Positions 7,191-14,553 of a DNA stretch of 14,553 nt are shown in pieces. The stretch is taken from the NCBI GenBank assembly GCA_003343705.1, contig QAKR01000019.1, positions 1 through 14,553 on the forward strand, in the 5' to 3' direction. The DNA comes from Clostridiales bacterium. GTDB taxonomy: Bacteria > Bacillota > Clostridia > Oscillospirales > UBA644. Numbering within the stretch: the stretch's first letter is position 1; each line of letters starts with the position of its first letter. The notes beneath the pieces were generated by a model that saw only the letters and a list, made by a program, of their open reading frames with translations, searched no databases and was not told where the DNA came from. The translations under genes were made by a program, and so were the position numbers.

Positions 7191-7476
7191 TTAAGCCGAA
7201 GAGAGCCGAACCCTATATGCCTCGTATATAATATTTTACGCACATCTGTGCATTTTTTGTCTTGCCATACGAGAGTATGGCTGCACCAAAGAAATACCCA
7301 CCTGCACGCAAACTAATAATTGCGAGGTGCTTTGCAGTTTTGAGTGAGAGAATTTCTGTCAAGTCGAAGAAAAAAGCACAGGAATGCTAACCCAATTATT
7401 TCCGAGCATTTTTGATGATGAATAGGCACAAATTCGCCACTCAAAACCATATTGTATTCGACTATCTTCGGCTTAA
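7191..7476. mobile_element. MITE-like ~286-bp element with 20-bp terminal inverted repeats
   Basis: The left end ttaagccgaagagagccgaa (7191-7210) matches the reverse complement of the right end (7457-7476) at 18 of 20 positions. The interior folds well: gccatac/gtatggc with a GAGA loop (7264-7281), a bulged stem cacct..cgcaa/ttgcg..aggtg (7299-7329), and gttttgagtg/cactcaaaac (7337-7346 and 7439-7448). No transposase is present. A 45-codon minus-strand frame (7313-7450) has no ribosome binding site and is probably not a gene. No target duplication is obvious. The element occupies most of the gene-free stretch 7087-7547 between the Nudix gene and the nifJ promoter. In 7477-7547 I see only a short direct repeat of actatc. 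It could be a MITE, a dispersed intergenic repeat or a structured RNA. Confidence 0.6.
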
Positions 7477-7547
7477 GTGTCTTGTTATATGTTCTTAACT
7501 TAAAAACCAGTACAATCTCTCCACTATCAACTTTTCACTATCTCAAA

Positions 7548-8072
7548 TTAATTATTTTTTGAGGCTCTTGCCCATTTCAAAGCCAGCATGGCTGTTTTAC
7601 TGTCTGCTATTTCGTCACGGTCGATCATCGCAAGAAGCTCTGAAAACGGTATTTTCTTTATTTTAAGATCTTCATTTTCATCTGTATGAGGGTCGACAAA
7701 AGACGTAACCTTAGCCACGTAAAGATGTATTATCTCCTGAGAATATGCAGGAGTCGGATACATGGGCCCCATATAAATTATTTCATCGGCAACTGCTCCC
7801 GTTTCTTCTTCAAGCTCACGGACAGCACATGCTTCCGGGCTTTCGCCCTTATCCATTTTCCCGGCAGGTAGCTCCCATAAAGGGATTTCTGGCCCAAAAC
7901 GAAATTGTTCTACAATATACGTGTTGTTGTCTTGATCAATGGGTAAAACACATGCCGCACCGGGATGTTCTATAACTTCACGACGCAGATTTTTCCCCTC
8001 GTTTTCATAAGTGTCAACGAACAGAGATATCATAAACCCGTCATAATTTTTTTCATGAGAAATTTTTTCCAC
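7548..8072 (-). CDS. Nudix hydrolase, ADP-ribose pyrophosphatase type
   Basis: This 174-residue cytosolic enzyme is predicted to hydrolyse ADP-ribose or related nucleoside diphosphate sugars to AMP and a sugar phosphate using Mg2+. The Nudix box G-x5-E-x7-REUxEExGU is complete: G71, E77, then R85 E86 L87 with E89/E90 and G92. The downstream MYPTPAYSQE segment, with prolines about 15 residues after the box, is typical of the ADPRase branch. Length is normal. The start is a GTG at 8072: AAGGAG (8082-8087) lies 9 bases before it and overlaps the final Lys-Glu codons and stop of the upstream gene, whose stop ends 6 bases before the GTG, so translational coupling is likely. It is the last gene of the minus-strand run; no clear terminator follows. 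The exact substrate is inferred. Confidence 0.9.
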   Translation of the reverse strand: MEKISHEKNYDGFMISLFVDTYENEGKNLRREVIEHPGAACVLPIDQDNNTYIVEQFRFGPEIPLWELPAGKMDKGESPEACAVRELEEETGAVADEIIYMGPMYPTPAYSQEIIHLYVAKVTSFVDPHTDENEDLKIKKIPFSELLAMIDRDEIADSKTAMLALKWARASKNN

Positions 8073-8078
8073 TAAGTT

Positions 8079-10451
8079 TTACTCCTTACCTGCAACTATT
8101 CTGAATATAGCCATTGCGTCCTCTAATGCTACTTTATTGTTCCCGTCTATATCTGCAGCATACATAAAAAGTTCTAAAGGGCGTTTTTCAAACTTTCCTG
8201 CTACATATCTAAAAGCATTCATTGCATCAACAAGACTTACTTTACCGCTTTCGTCTAAATCACCTTTTAAAACATTGTAAAAATGTGCTTCATCACGTTC
8301 TGTCTGGGCTCCGGCTTTCATTTGGCTGTAGATTTGCAACCTTCCCGTGTTATCAGAATAATAACCTCTGGATTGCGAAGTAACACGCATTAGGTTCATT
8401 ACAAGAATGTCCGAGTTTTCAAAAACCGAAAGCATTCTGTCACCTTTAAAATAATCAGCACCCACATTTATTAATAAAGATGACGATGAGTAAGAGGTGA
8501 AGTATTTATAAGAGCCGAAAGTGAATACATTAATTATTTTTTCGTTTTTAACGTTTTTAAGGGTGATATGATTAAGGGTTGCACTTATAGGAATATTAAA
8601 CATAAATTCCGGGTAAATTGCTTTATTCTCATCATGATAACCTCCCCAGGTCCATGCAGCAAGGGTTTTATCGGCATTTGCTAGGCTGCTTCCTATACGT
8701 GAGGCAAGGGTTCCGTTATGCAAGCAGCCTTCGATACGCCCGTCTTGGCTGTTTTCGATATAAAAAGTGTTATAATAAACTGCAGAGATAACTTTTTTAA
8801 TAAAATGATTGTTTGCCCCTTTAAGATGGATTGCGTTTGCAGAAGCTGCTATTGCACAGTTTTCAATGTAGTTATCCGCTTTGTTAGCCTCAATTGTAAA
8901 AGCATAATCTGCATATGAAAATGTATCTGTCTTAGGGTCATAAACCGGGTAATTTTCTGGATATATAAACCCGAGCTGTTTCAATCCCGCACCGTCTCCA
9001 TTAAGAGTTACGACAGCCGCAGATGAAAGCTTATCTAGGTTTTTACCGTAATAAACAAATATATTGGTTGCGCCGTCCTCCATACGTCGAGGTGTTGCAC
9101 CTGAACCACGCAGTTCCACCCCGGCAGGAACAATAACAGGATTTTCAAGACGGTAGTTTCCGGCAGGAATATAAACTACACCGCCTGTGCTCTTAGCATC
9201 ATCAAGAGCAGCCTGTAATTTTTCGGAAATATCTTCTTCATTTTTATTATTAACACCGTAATCAGCTAAATTGTAAAGATAAGCCTGGGGTTTTTTAGCA
9301 GCGGCATAATAATCTTCTTCAACCGAAGGAAGTGTTTCGGTTTTTTTGTATATGGAATAATCGTTTTTCATATCGATTTTGCCGTCAAACACAGTGGCGG
9401 CAGCTTTTATGGGACTTCCGTCCATATCGTTTTTAAAGGCAGCCGTGCTTCCTTGTAAATAACAGTTTGAAAATTCAATTCCCCAATTGCCCACATCAAA
9501 TCTCTCGGCATAAAAGGAAATTACGCTGTCGTAAACACGTATATCATAAAACTGACCGCAAAACTGAACACGCTCGCCGTCAACGGTATGCACACCTATA
9601 TTACAGCCGTAAAGCTCTATGTTCAGAAATTCAGCCCACTCCAAATCGCCTAATCGAAGTCCTGTAAGATTTGCTTTTGTATATTCGTTTATTGCAGCTT
9701 CTTCAGGGGCTTTGTATTCAGCTCCGGCCGAAGCCCAGTATTTGGGAGAAACGGATATATTCTTAAAAGTACCTACATCAGACTGGTTTTTCGCGTCTAT
9801 ACAGTTATGTAAAAAAGTACCCTTCAAGGTGTCAACCGTCAGCATTTCATGCCCGCCGGTTACAATGCCGTCATAGCTGTTTAAAAATGTACAGTTCTGA
9901 ACGGTAAACATCATACCTCCGGCAACTTTTACAGTGGGTGCATAGGGTATAACGTTTTCCAGACTCTGTTTAGGATAATAAACCGTAAGCCCTTTAATCC
10001 CTGATGAGGGGTTTAAAACAAAAAGATTATCCGTTACAGGCGTATCACATAAAATCACCGTACCGAATTCACCTAAAGTATCGGAATAATCGCCGAGAAG
10101 TGTAACATTAGAAGCAAGTGTCAGGGTTTTTGTTACAAGATACTTCCCTGCCGGCATAAAAACAGTGCCGCCGCCGGTGCTTCTGCAGTCATTTATTGCT
10201 TTTTGTATAATATCAGAGCAATCAACAACACCTGTAAAATCAGCATTATATTCTGGATTAGTTATAATATAATCCGCAACAACGGTATCCGTTGAAGGAT
10301 ATTTTGTTTCGATTATAACCGGTGTTTCGATATTTTTATTATACAGAGTTTCTGCCGGGGCTGCAGGTTTCTTTTCTGCTGCCGAAAATGAAAAAGGTAT
10401 AGCTGTTAGTATAATTGTAATTAAAAGTACCGCTGCAATCCATTTTTTCAT
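8079..10451 (-). CDS. Secreted pectate-lyase-fold protein with C-terminal dockerin-like module
   Basis: This 790-residue protein starts with a signal peptide (about 1-24, MKKWIAAVLLITIILTAIPF followed by SFSAAE) and is exported. It contains two pectate-lyase-3 type right-handed beta-helix starts: the first at about 57-125 (GTVFMPAGKYLV, NVTLLGDYSD) and the second at about 393-452 (GVVYIPAGNYRL, GVELRGSG), each followed by a long beta-helix stretch. Residues 729-790 carry two dockerin-type calcium loops: GDLDESGKVSLVDAMNAF (D731, D733, S735, D742) and ADIDGNNKVALEDAMAIF (D767, D769, N771, D778). This suggests docking to a cohesin-bearing scaffold or surface protein. Substrate is unknown; the fold covers pectin-active and other glycan-active enzymes and phage-like lyases. 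The ATG overlaps the nth stop (ATGA), with AAGGAG in nth's last codons. The dockerin call is good but divergent from cellulosomal consensus. Confidence 0.88.
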   Translation of the reverse strand: MKKWIAAVLLITIILTAIPFSFSAAEKKPAAPAETLYNKNIETPVIIETKYPSTDTVVADYIITNPEYNADFTGVVDCSDIIQKAINDCRSTGGGTVFMPAGKYLVTKTLTLASNVTLLGDYSDTLGEFGTVILCDTPVTDNLFVLNPSSGIKGLTVYYPKQSLENVIPYAPTVKVAGGMMFTVQNCTFLNSYDGIVTGGHEMLTVDTLKGTFLHNCIDAKNQSDVGTFKNISVSPKYWASAGAEYKAPEEAAINEYTKANLTGLRLGDLEWAEFLNIELYGCNIGVHTVDGERVQFCGQFYDIRVYDSVISFYAERFDVGNWGIEFSNCYLQGSTAAFKNDMDGSPIKAAATVFDGKIDMKNDYSIYKKTETLPSVEEDYYAAAKKPQAYLYNLADYGVNNKNEEDISEKLQAALDDAKSTGGVVYIPAGNYRLENPVIVPAGVELRGSGATPRRMEDGATNIFVYYGKNLDKLSSAAVVTLNGDGAGLKQLGFIYPENYPVYDPKTDTFSYADYAFTIEANKADNYIENCAIAASANAIHLKGANNHFIKKVISAVYYNTFYIENSQDGRIEGCLHNGTLASRIGSSLANADKTLAAWTWGGYHDENKAIYPEFMFNIPISATLNHITLKNVKNEKIINVFTFGSYKYFTSYSSSSLLINVGADYFKGDRMLSVFENSDILVMNLMRVTSQSRGYYSDNTGRLQIYSQMKAGAQTERDEAHFYNVLKGDLDESGKVSLVDAMNAFRYVAGKFEKRPLELFMYAADIDGNNKVALEDAMAIFRIVAGKE

Positions 10452-11071
10452 TTCTTAATCTCCTTAAAATATTTGCAATATCGTTTTATAAAGCAGTTTT
10501 CACAATCGGGGTTTTGTGCTTTACATATTTGTCTTCCGTGTGCTACCAGTGCATGACAAAAAATAAGGCTTTTGTCGGCAGGTATTTTTTTACGTAGCTC
10601 ACGTTCAACTACCACAGGGTTTTGAGAATCAACATAACCCAACCTATTTGCAAGCCTTATACAGTGTGTATCTGCAATAATAACACCTTTTTCGCCGTAT
10701 ACCTCACCTAATATAAGATTTGCTATTTTTCGCCCCACACCACGCAGAGATAAAAGGTCTTTCATATTATCCGGAACTTTTGCGTTAAATTCATCTACAA
10801 TTTTTTGGCTCATGGCTTTTATATCAACCGCTTTAGTATGAAAAAGCCCACATGAGCGTATGTAATTTTCAAGATTTTCAAGAGGTATTTTGCAAAAATC
10901 TTCCGGAGTATTGTATTTTTCAAAAAGTTCTTTTGTAACGATATTTACCCTAACATCTGTGCATTGTGCCGATAAACGAGACGCTACCAGTAATTCAAAG
11001 GGCGTTCTGTAATTAAGTGCGCATTGCCCTGCCGGGTAATGTTCGAGCAGAAGCGCGGTTTTTCTATCCAT
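10448..11071 (-). CDS. nth: Endonuclease III (DNA glycosylase/AP lyase)
   Basis: This 207-residue base-excision repair enzyme removes oxidised pyrimidines and nicks abasic sites. It has the helix-hairpin-helix LLSLRGVGRKIANLIL with catalytic K115, catalytic D134 in IIADTHCIRLANR, and the C-terminal [4Fe-4S] loop C183-x6-C190-x2-C193-x5-C199 (CKAQNPDCENCFIKRYC). SRLSAQCTD (31-39) corresponds to the LLSAQATD strand-insertion loop of the E. coli enzyme. Length is normal (E. coli Nth is 211). Its ATG overlaps the rarA stop by one base (TAATG), with AAGGTG just before it in rarA's last codons. Its own stop overlaps the start of the secreted protein gene. Position in the run implies co-expression with rarA. 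Confidence 0.97.
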   Translation of the reverse strand: MDRKTALLLEHYPAGQCALNYRTPFELLVASRLSAQCTDVRVNIVTKELFEKYNTPEDFCKIPLENLENYIRSCGLFHTKAVDIKAMSQKIVDEFNAKVPDNMKDLLSLRGVGRKIANLILGEVYGEKGVIIADTHCIRLANRLGYVDSQNPVVVERELRKKIPADKSLIFCHALVAHGRQICKAQNPDCENCFIKRYCKYFKEIKK

Positions 11072-12330
11072 TATTTTTCACCTTTTATTTTTCGCCAATA
11101 AGCCTGTGCAGCTTGCTCTGATTTATTATTTCCGAATTTATAATAACACCGGTTTTTAATTTTATCCGGCAGATATTGCTGTTTAACATATGAATTCTCA
11201 AAATTATGAGAATATTTATATCCGCTGCCATGGCCGAGTTTTTCAGCACCACCGTAATGGCTGTCTTTTATAGAGTCCGGAATATCACCGTATTCTCCGC
11301 TTTCAATATCAGTCATAGCTTCATTTATGGCACAAACAACCGAGTTGGATTTTGGGGCTGTTGCCAGTAATATCACCGCTTCGGCAAGAGGGATTCTGGC
11401 TTCGGGAAGGCCAAGCTGTAATGCGCTGTCTACACAAGCTTTTGTTATTGCAATTGCCTGGGGATAGGCAAGGCCTATATCCTCTGCTGCAATAACCAAA
11501 AGTCTTCGGCAAACAGAAGGCAGATCAGCTGCCGTCAATAATCTTGCAAGATAATGCAACGCCGCATTTTCATCAGAACCTCTTATAGACTTCTGAAACG
11601 CCGAAAGAATATCATAATGAGCGTCGCCGTCACGATCGTATTTCATATTGCTTCTCTGTGAAAGAGCTTTTGCATCTTCAAGAGTCACTTTAATTTTTTT
11701 CTGGCCCGGTTTTGCAGTTGTTAAAAGCTCTACTGTGTTTATAGCTTTTCGCACATCTCCGCCGCAGCTTGCGGCAATATGGGCTTCCACGCCTTTTTCT
11801 ATTTCAAGCTGAATATCCTGCTCAACAAAATCAAACCCACGACGAACAGCTTTTTCTATATCCTTTTTATCCGGGGGACGAAATTCAAAAACCGTAGAAC
11901 GGCTTAAAATAGCATTATACACATAAAAATACGGGTTTTCTGCCGTTGAAGCAATTAGCGTAACCGACCCGTTTTCTATAAATTCCAACAACACCTGCTG
12001 TTGTTTTTTTGTAAAATACTGTATCTCATCAAGATACAATATTATTCCGTCCGTACCCGATAGTGTGTTAAGTTCGTTAATAACATCTTTAATGTCTCCA
12101 GTTGATGCGGTTGTAGCGTTGAGCTTATAAAGAGGCCTGTTTGTTTGTGCAGCAATAATTCCGGCCAAGGTTGTTTTCCCTATCCCCGAAGATCCGTAAA
12201 AAACCATATTGGGAATTGCGCCGCTATCGATTATCCGTCGAAGCGGCGCATTTTTGCCTATTAAATGATTTTGCCCAACCATTTCATCAAGAGTTTTAGG
12301 GCGAATTTTTGCTGCCAGTGGCTGATACAT
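11071..12330 (-). CDS. rarA: Replication-associated recombination protein A (AAA+ ATPase, MgsA/RarA)
   Basis: This 419-residue clamp-loader-like ATPase acts at stalled replication forks in concert with single-strand binding protein and recombination proteins. It has Walker A GSSGIGKT (46-53), Walker B ILYLDE (97-102), the sensor-1 region IASTAEN (127-132), an arginine finger in ILSRSTVFEFRPP (R144), and the conserved C-terminal MgsA/RarA part with SHYGGAEKLGHGSGYKYSHN followed by QQYLPD. Length is typical (E. coli RarA is 447). The start at 12330 has GAGGAAAATT directly before the ATG. It follows glyA by 29 bases and overlaps nth by one base. A clostridial rarA usually sits among unrelated housekeeping genes, so its partners here do not refine its role. 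Confidence 0.95.
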   Translation of the reverse strand: MYQPLAAKIRPKTLDEMVGQNHLIGKNAPLRRIIDSGAIPNMVFYGSSGIGKTTLAGIIAAQTNRPLYKLNATTASTGDIKDVINELNTLSGTDGIILYLDEIQYFTKKQQQVLLEFIENGSVTLIASTAENPYFYVYNAILSRSTVFEFRPPDKKDIEKAVRRGFDFVEQDIQLEIEKGVEAHIAASCGGDVRKAINTVELLTTAKPGQKKIKVTLEDAKALSQRSNMKYDRDGDAHYDILSAFQKSIRGSDENAALHYLARLLTAADLPSVCRRLLVIAAEDIGLAYPQAIAITKACVDSALQLGLPEARIPLAEAVILLATAPKSNSVVCAINEAMTDIESGEYGDIPDSIKDSHYGGAEKLGHGSGYKYSHNFENSYVKQQYLPDKIKNRCYYKFGNNKSEQAAQAYWRKIKGEK

Positions 12331-12359
12331 AATTTTCCTCAGAAATAATGTTGTATTTT

Positions 12360-13595
12360 CTATTTATAAATAGGATATTTTTCGCAAAGTGATGCAACTT
12401 TTGCTTTGATTTCATCATCAGAAGCGTTTTTAGCTGCAACATTATATAAGCATTCGGCAACAAGCTTCATATCTTCTTCCACAAAACCACGGGATGTTAC
12501 GGCAGGGGTTCCGAGACGGACTCCGCTGGTAACAAAAGGAGACTGAGGCTCATCGGGGATTGAGTTTTTATTTGCGGTTATATGAACTTCATCAAGGCGG
12601 TGTTCATATTCTTTGCCTGTTATATCAAATTTTCTCAAGTCCACTAAGCTTAAATGATTGTCTGTGCCGCCGGAAACAAGGTCAAAACCATAATCAAGAA
12701 GGTTCTGAGCCAACGCCTTTGAGTTTTTAACAACCTGTTCGGCATATTGTTTAAATTCAGGTTTAAGAGCCTCACCGAAACATACGGCTTTTGCAGCTAT
12801 AACGTGCATTAAAGGGCCGCCCTGTGTACCAGGAAAAATCGCTTTATCAACTTGTTTTGCATATTCTTCCTTACACATAATCATACCGCCGCGAGGGCCA
12901 CGCAATGTTTTATGTGTTGTTGTGGTAACAACATCAGCATAAGGGAACGGAGACGGATGAGCACCACCGGCAACAAGCCCTGCAATATGTGCAATATCGG
13001 CAAATAAAATTGCGCCGACGCTGTGTGCAATTTCCGCAAAACGTTCAAAATCTATGGTTCTCGGGTATGCCGAAGCACCCACTACTATCATCTTAGGTTT
13101 GCATTCTTTTGCAATATGTTCAACCTCATCGTAATCTATACGATGTGTTTTGGAATCAATACCGTAAGGCACGATGTTGTAATATGAACCTGACATATTA
13201 ACAGGCGAACCGTGTGTGAGATGTCCACCGTTGTCAAGGCTCATACCCATAACGGTATCACCGGGTTTTACAAAAGCGTAGTAAACTGCAAGATTTGCCT
13301 GTGATCCGCTGTGGGGCTGAACATTTACGTGCTCTGCACCGAATAATTCCTTAGCACGATCGCGAGCAATATTCTCAACAATGTCTACACACTCACATCC
13401 GCCGTAATAACGTTTTGCAGGATACCCCTCGGCATATTTATTTGTTAAAACTGATCCCATTGCGGCTAAAACAGCCTCTGATACTATATTTTCAGATGCA
13501 ATAAGCTCAATATTACGTTGTTGTCTTTCAAGCTCCAGCTGCATTGCGTCTCCGACTTCTCTGTCGTAGTCGCGGACAAAATCGATGTTTCTCAT
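12360..13595 (-). CDS. glyA: Serine hydroxymethyltransferase
   Basis: This 411-residue cytosolic PLP enzyme interconverts serine plus tetrahydrofolate with glycine plus 5,10-methylene-tetrahydrofolate, the main source of one-carbon units. It shows IELIASENIVSEAVL, the tetramer/active-site block TNKYAEGYPAKRYYGG, NVQPHSGSQAN, the PLP-ring-contacting aspartate in LFADIAHIAGLVAGG, and the Schiff-base lysine in VVTTTTHKTLRGPRGG (K231 counted from the upstream ATG, K229 from this start). Length matches the family (about 410-417). An ATG at 13601 is possible, but the GAGAGG ribosome binding site is only 3 bases from it and 9 bases from the ATG at 13595, so the latter is preferred. It lies 18 bases after the GH38 stop and 29 before rarA, within one probable transcript. 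No glycine or other riboswitch is present in the short gap. Confidence 0.97.
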   Translation of the reverse strand: MRNIDFVRDYDREVGDAMQLELERQQRNIELIASENIVSEAVLAAMGSVLTNKYAEGYPAKRYYGGCECVDIVENIARDRAKELFGAEHVNVQPHSGSQANLAVYYAFVKPGDTVMGMSLDNGGHLTHGSPVNMSGSYYNIVPYGIDSKTHRIDYDEVEHIAKECKPKMIVVGASAYPRTIDFERFAEIAHSVGAILFADIAHIAGLVAGGAHPSPFPYADVVTTTTHKTLRGPRGGMIMCKEEYAKQVDKAIFPGTQGGPLMHVIAAKAVCFGEALKPEFKQYAEQVVKNSKALAQNLLDYGFDLVSGGTDNHLSLVDLRKFDITGKEYEHRLDEVHITANKNSIPDEPQSPFVTSGVRLGTPAVTSRGFVEEDMKLVAECLYNVAAKNASDDEIKAKVASLCEKYPIYK

Positions 13596-13613
13596 CTTCA
13601 TTTACCTCTCTTA

Positions 13614-14553
13614 TTAAAATTTTATTAATATCGAATAAACTGAATATGCTTCTGCGTTAAAGATAATTTTATTATCTTCAGATTTTATGGGCAATGTTTC
13701 ATTTTCAGAAAGATCACAAAGGGTTGCATAAACAGGCTTTTTACCTAATTTTAACGAAACGTTACCGCTTTTGCCGTTAAGCTCGCAAACACGGACTATT
13801 ATTGCATTTTCACCGTTTTCAGGTGTTTTAATCGAATATATAAATATATTTTCCGAAACATCAGATATAAATGTTCCGCTTTTTTCAAGGCTGCCCTTAC
13901 CTGTCTTTGTAGGGGCAAATACAAACGGGTGATTATAATCATATGCAAAACCAACAAGGTCTTTTTCACTTCCACCGGTAAGTGCTACACCGAATTCCAT
14001 AATATGCATCCCGGCATCCGGAAGTGTATCAGGAGCTGTTGAATTTCTTATAAGAGTTAAGGCCATTGAATTCTTCTGGCACACAAATGCATATTTTGTT
14101 TTTGTAACAAGCATGACTCCGCTGTCACCGTTTTTTGCATATGCAAAACTCAGTGCAGGAACATCGTAAAGCATAGGTTTACGCTTTATTGTTCCAAAAG
14201 GTATATCGTATAGATAATTATCACATTCAAAGCCCAAAGGCATATAAAAACTAAACTGCGGTGTAGATTTTGAAGGGTCGCCCAGTTCACGAAAATCACA
14301 TTCACATCGGAATTTTAATATGGGGCTGTCTTTATCAAGTATTATCGCAACATTCATTCCGGAAGCACCGAATTTTGCATTATAACTTATTCTCTGTTCC
14401 AGTGAGCCTTTGTGATATTCAAGCATTTTAATATTCTGCCCGGCGTTTTCAACCTTCATATATGGGCCCACAACCCATGAAGACATAGTGTTAGGCTCTT
14501 CGTGGATAAGTCGAAAAACAGCTGATTTTTCATTTAACATTTCTTTATTATGT
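13614..14553 (-). CDS. Glycoside hydrolase family 38 (alpha-mannosidase), C-terminal part, 5' end outside window
   Basis: The frame runs without a stop through the window edge (HNKE precedes the internal Met at 14540), so this is the C-terminal 313 residues or so of a longer protein rather than a 308-residue gene. It matches the all-beta C-terminal region of GH38: VFRLIHEEPNTMSSWVVGP, LEQRISYNAKFGASGMNVAI, LKFRCECDFRELG, the block DIPFGTIKRKP with VPALSFAYAKNGDSGVML, and LTLIRNSTAPDTLPDAGMH. It would release alpha-mannose from glycans. The catalytic Asp-containing domain lies outside the window, so activity cannot be judged here. There is no sign of a signal peptide in the visible part. It ends 18 bases before the glyA start, on the same strand. 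Confidence 0.82.
   Translation of the reverse strand, partial: HNKEMLNEKSAVFRLIHEEPNTMSSWVVGPYMKVENAGQNIKMLEYHKGSLEQRISYNAKFGASGMNVAIILDKDSPILKFRCECDFRELGDPSKSTPQFSFYMPLGFECDNYLYDIPFGTIKRKPMLYDVPALSFAYAKNGDSGVMLVTKTKYAFVCQKNSMALTLIRNSTAPDTLPDAGMHIMEFGVALTGGSEKDLVGFAYDYNHPFVFAPTKTGKGSLEKSGTFISDVSENIFIYSIKTPENGENAIIVRVCELNGKSGNVSLKLGKKPVYATLCDLSENETLPIKSEDNKIIFNAEAYSVYSILIKF

Noticed and set aside
7313..7450. 45-codon minus-strand ORF inside the 7191-7476 element
   Set aside because: It has no ribosome binding site, its cysteine- and phenylalanine-rich sequence is unlike a normal protein, and it overlaps the inverted repeats of the element.
7514..7541. Direct repeat of actatc near the 3' end of the Nudix gene
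   Set aside because: It has only two short copies with no regular spacing and is not a CRISPR or an attachment site.
11194..11213. attctca/tgagaat inverted repeat inside rarA
   Set aside because: It is a short 7-bp AT-rich stem, of a size expected by chance in sequence of this composition.
13596..13601. Upstream ATG for glyA
   Set aside because: It is only 3 bases from the GAGAGG ribosome binding site, while the in-frame ATG two codons later has a normal 9-base spacing.
13614..14540. A complete 308-residue gene starting at the Met at 14540
   Set aside because: The frame stays open to the window edge with no ribosome binding site before this Met, and the protein matches only the C-terminal part of GH38 enzymes.

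Overview
The window most likely comes from an anaerobic, polysaccharide-degrading bacterium of the class Clostridia (gut or rumen type). The reasons are the low-to-moderate GC, a clostridial-length pyruvate:ferredoxin oxidoreductase, an ECF sigma factor paired with a membrane partner of the kind common in Clostridia, consensus Gram-positive ribosome binding sites, and a secreted beta-helix protein ending in a dockerin-like module. No species can be named from the sequence.

Layout. Positions 1-1275 (plus strand) are the end of a surface-polysaccharide type gene cluster: the tail of an unidentified gene, then a family 4 glycosyltransferase. Everything after that is on the minus strand. Positions 1319-3075 hold an ECF-type sigma factor and its one-base-overlapping, single-pass membrane partner, with a consensus sigma-A promoter at 3160-3188. 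The sigma gene contains a perfect 19-bp-arm palindrome (2978-3018). Positions 3237-3526 are a roughly 290-bp element with terminal inverted repeats. Positions 3546-7070 are nifJ (PFOR) with its own extended -10 promoter (7127-7155). A second, unrelated element of about 286 bp with terminal inverted repeats lies at 7191-7476, just upstream of that promoter. Positions 7548-14553 are a tight six-gene run, in transcription order: GH38 alpha-mannosidase C-terminal part (cut by the window edge), glyA, rarA, nth, a secreted pectate-lyase-fold protein with dockerin, and a Nudix hydrolase.

How the genes fit together. nifJ is a stand-alone central-metabolism gene that makes acetyl-CoA and reduced ferredoxin. 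The six-gene run mixes one-carbon metabolism (glyA), genome maintenance (rarA, nth), nucleotide or ADP-ribose clean-up (Nudix) and glycan degradation (GH38, dockerin protein). Its junctions are 29 bp or less, or overlap, so it is probably one transcript, although the functions do not form one pathway. The sigma/membrane pair looks like a small signalling unit.

The two gene-free stretches over 300 bases are explained mostly by the two repeat elements plus promoters. The most unusual features are the long palindrome inside the sigma-factor coding sequence and the pair of MITE-like elements bracketing nifJ. No CRISPR array, tRNA, rRNA, transposase gene, prophage gene or recognisable defence system was seen.
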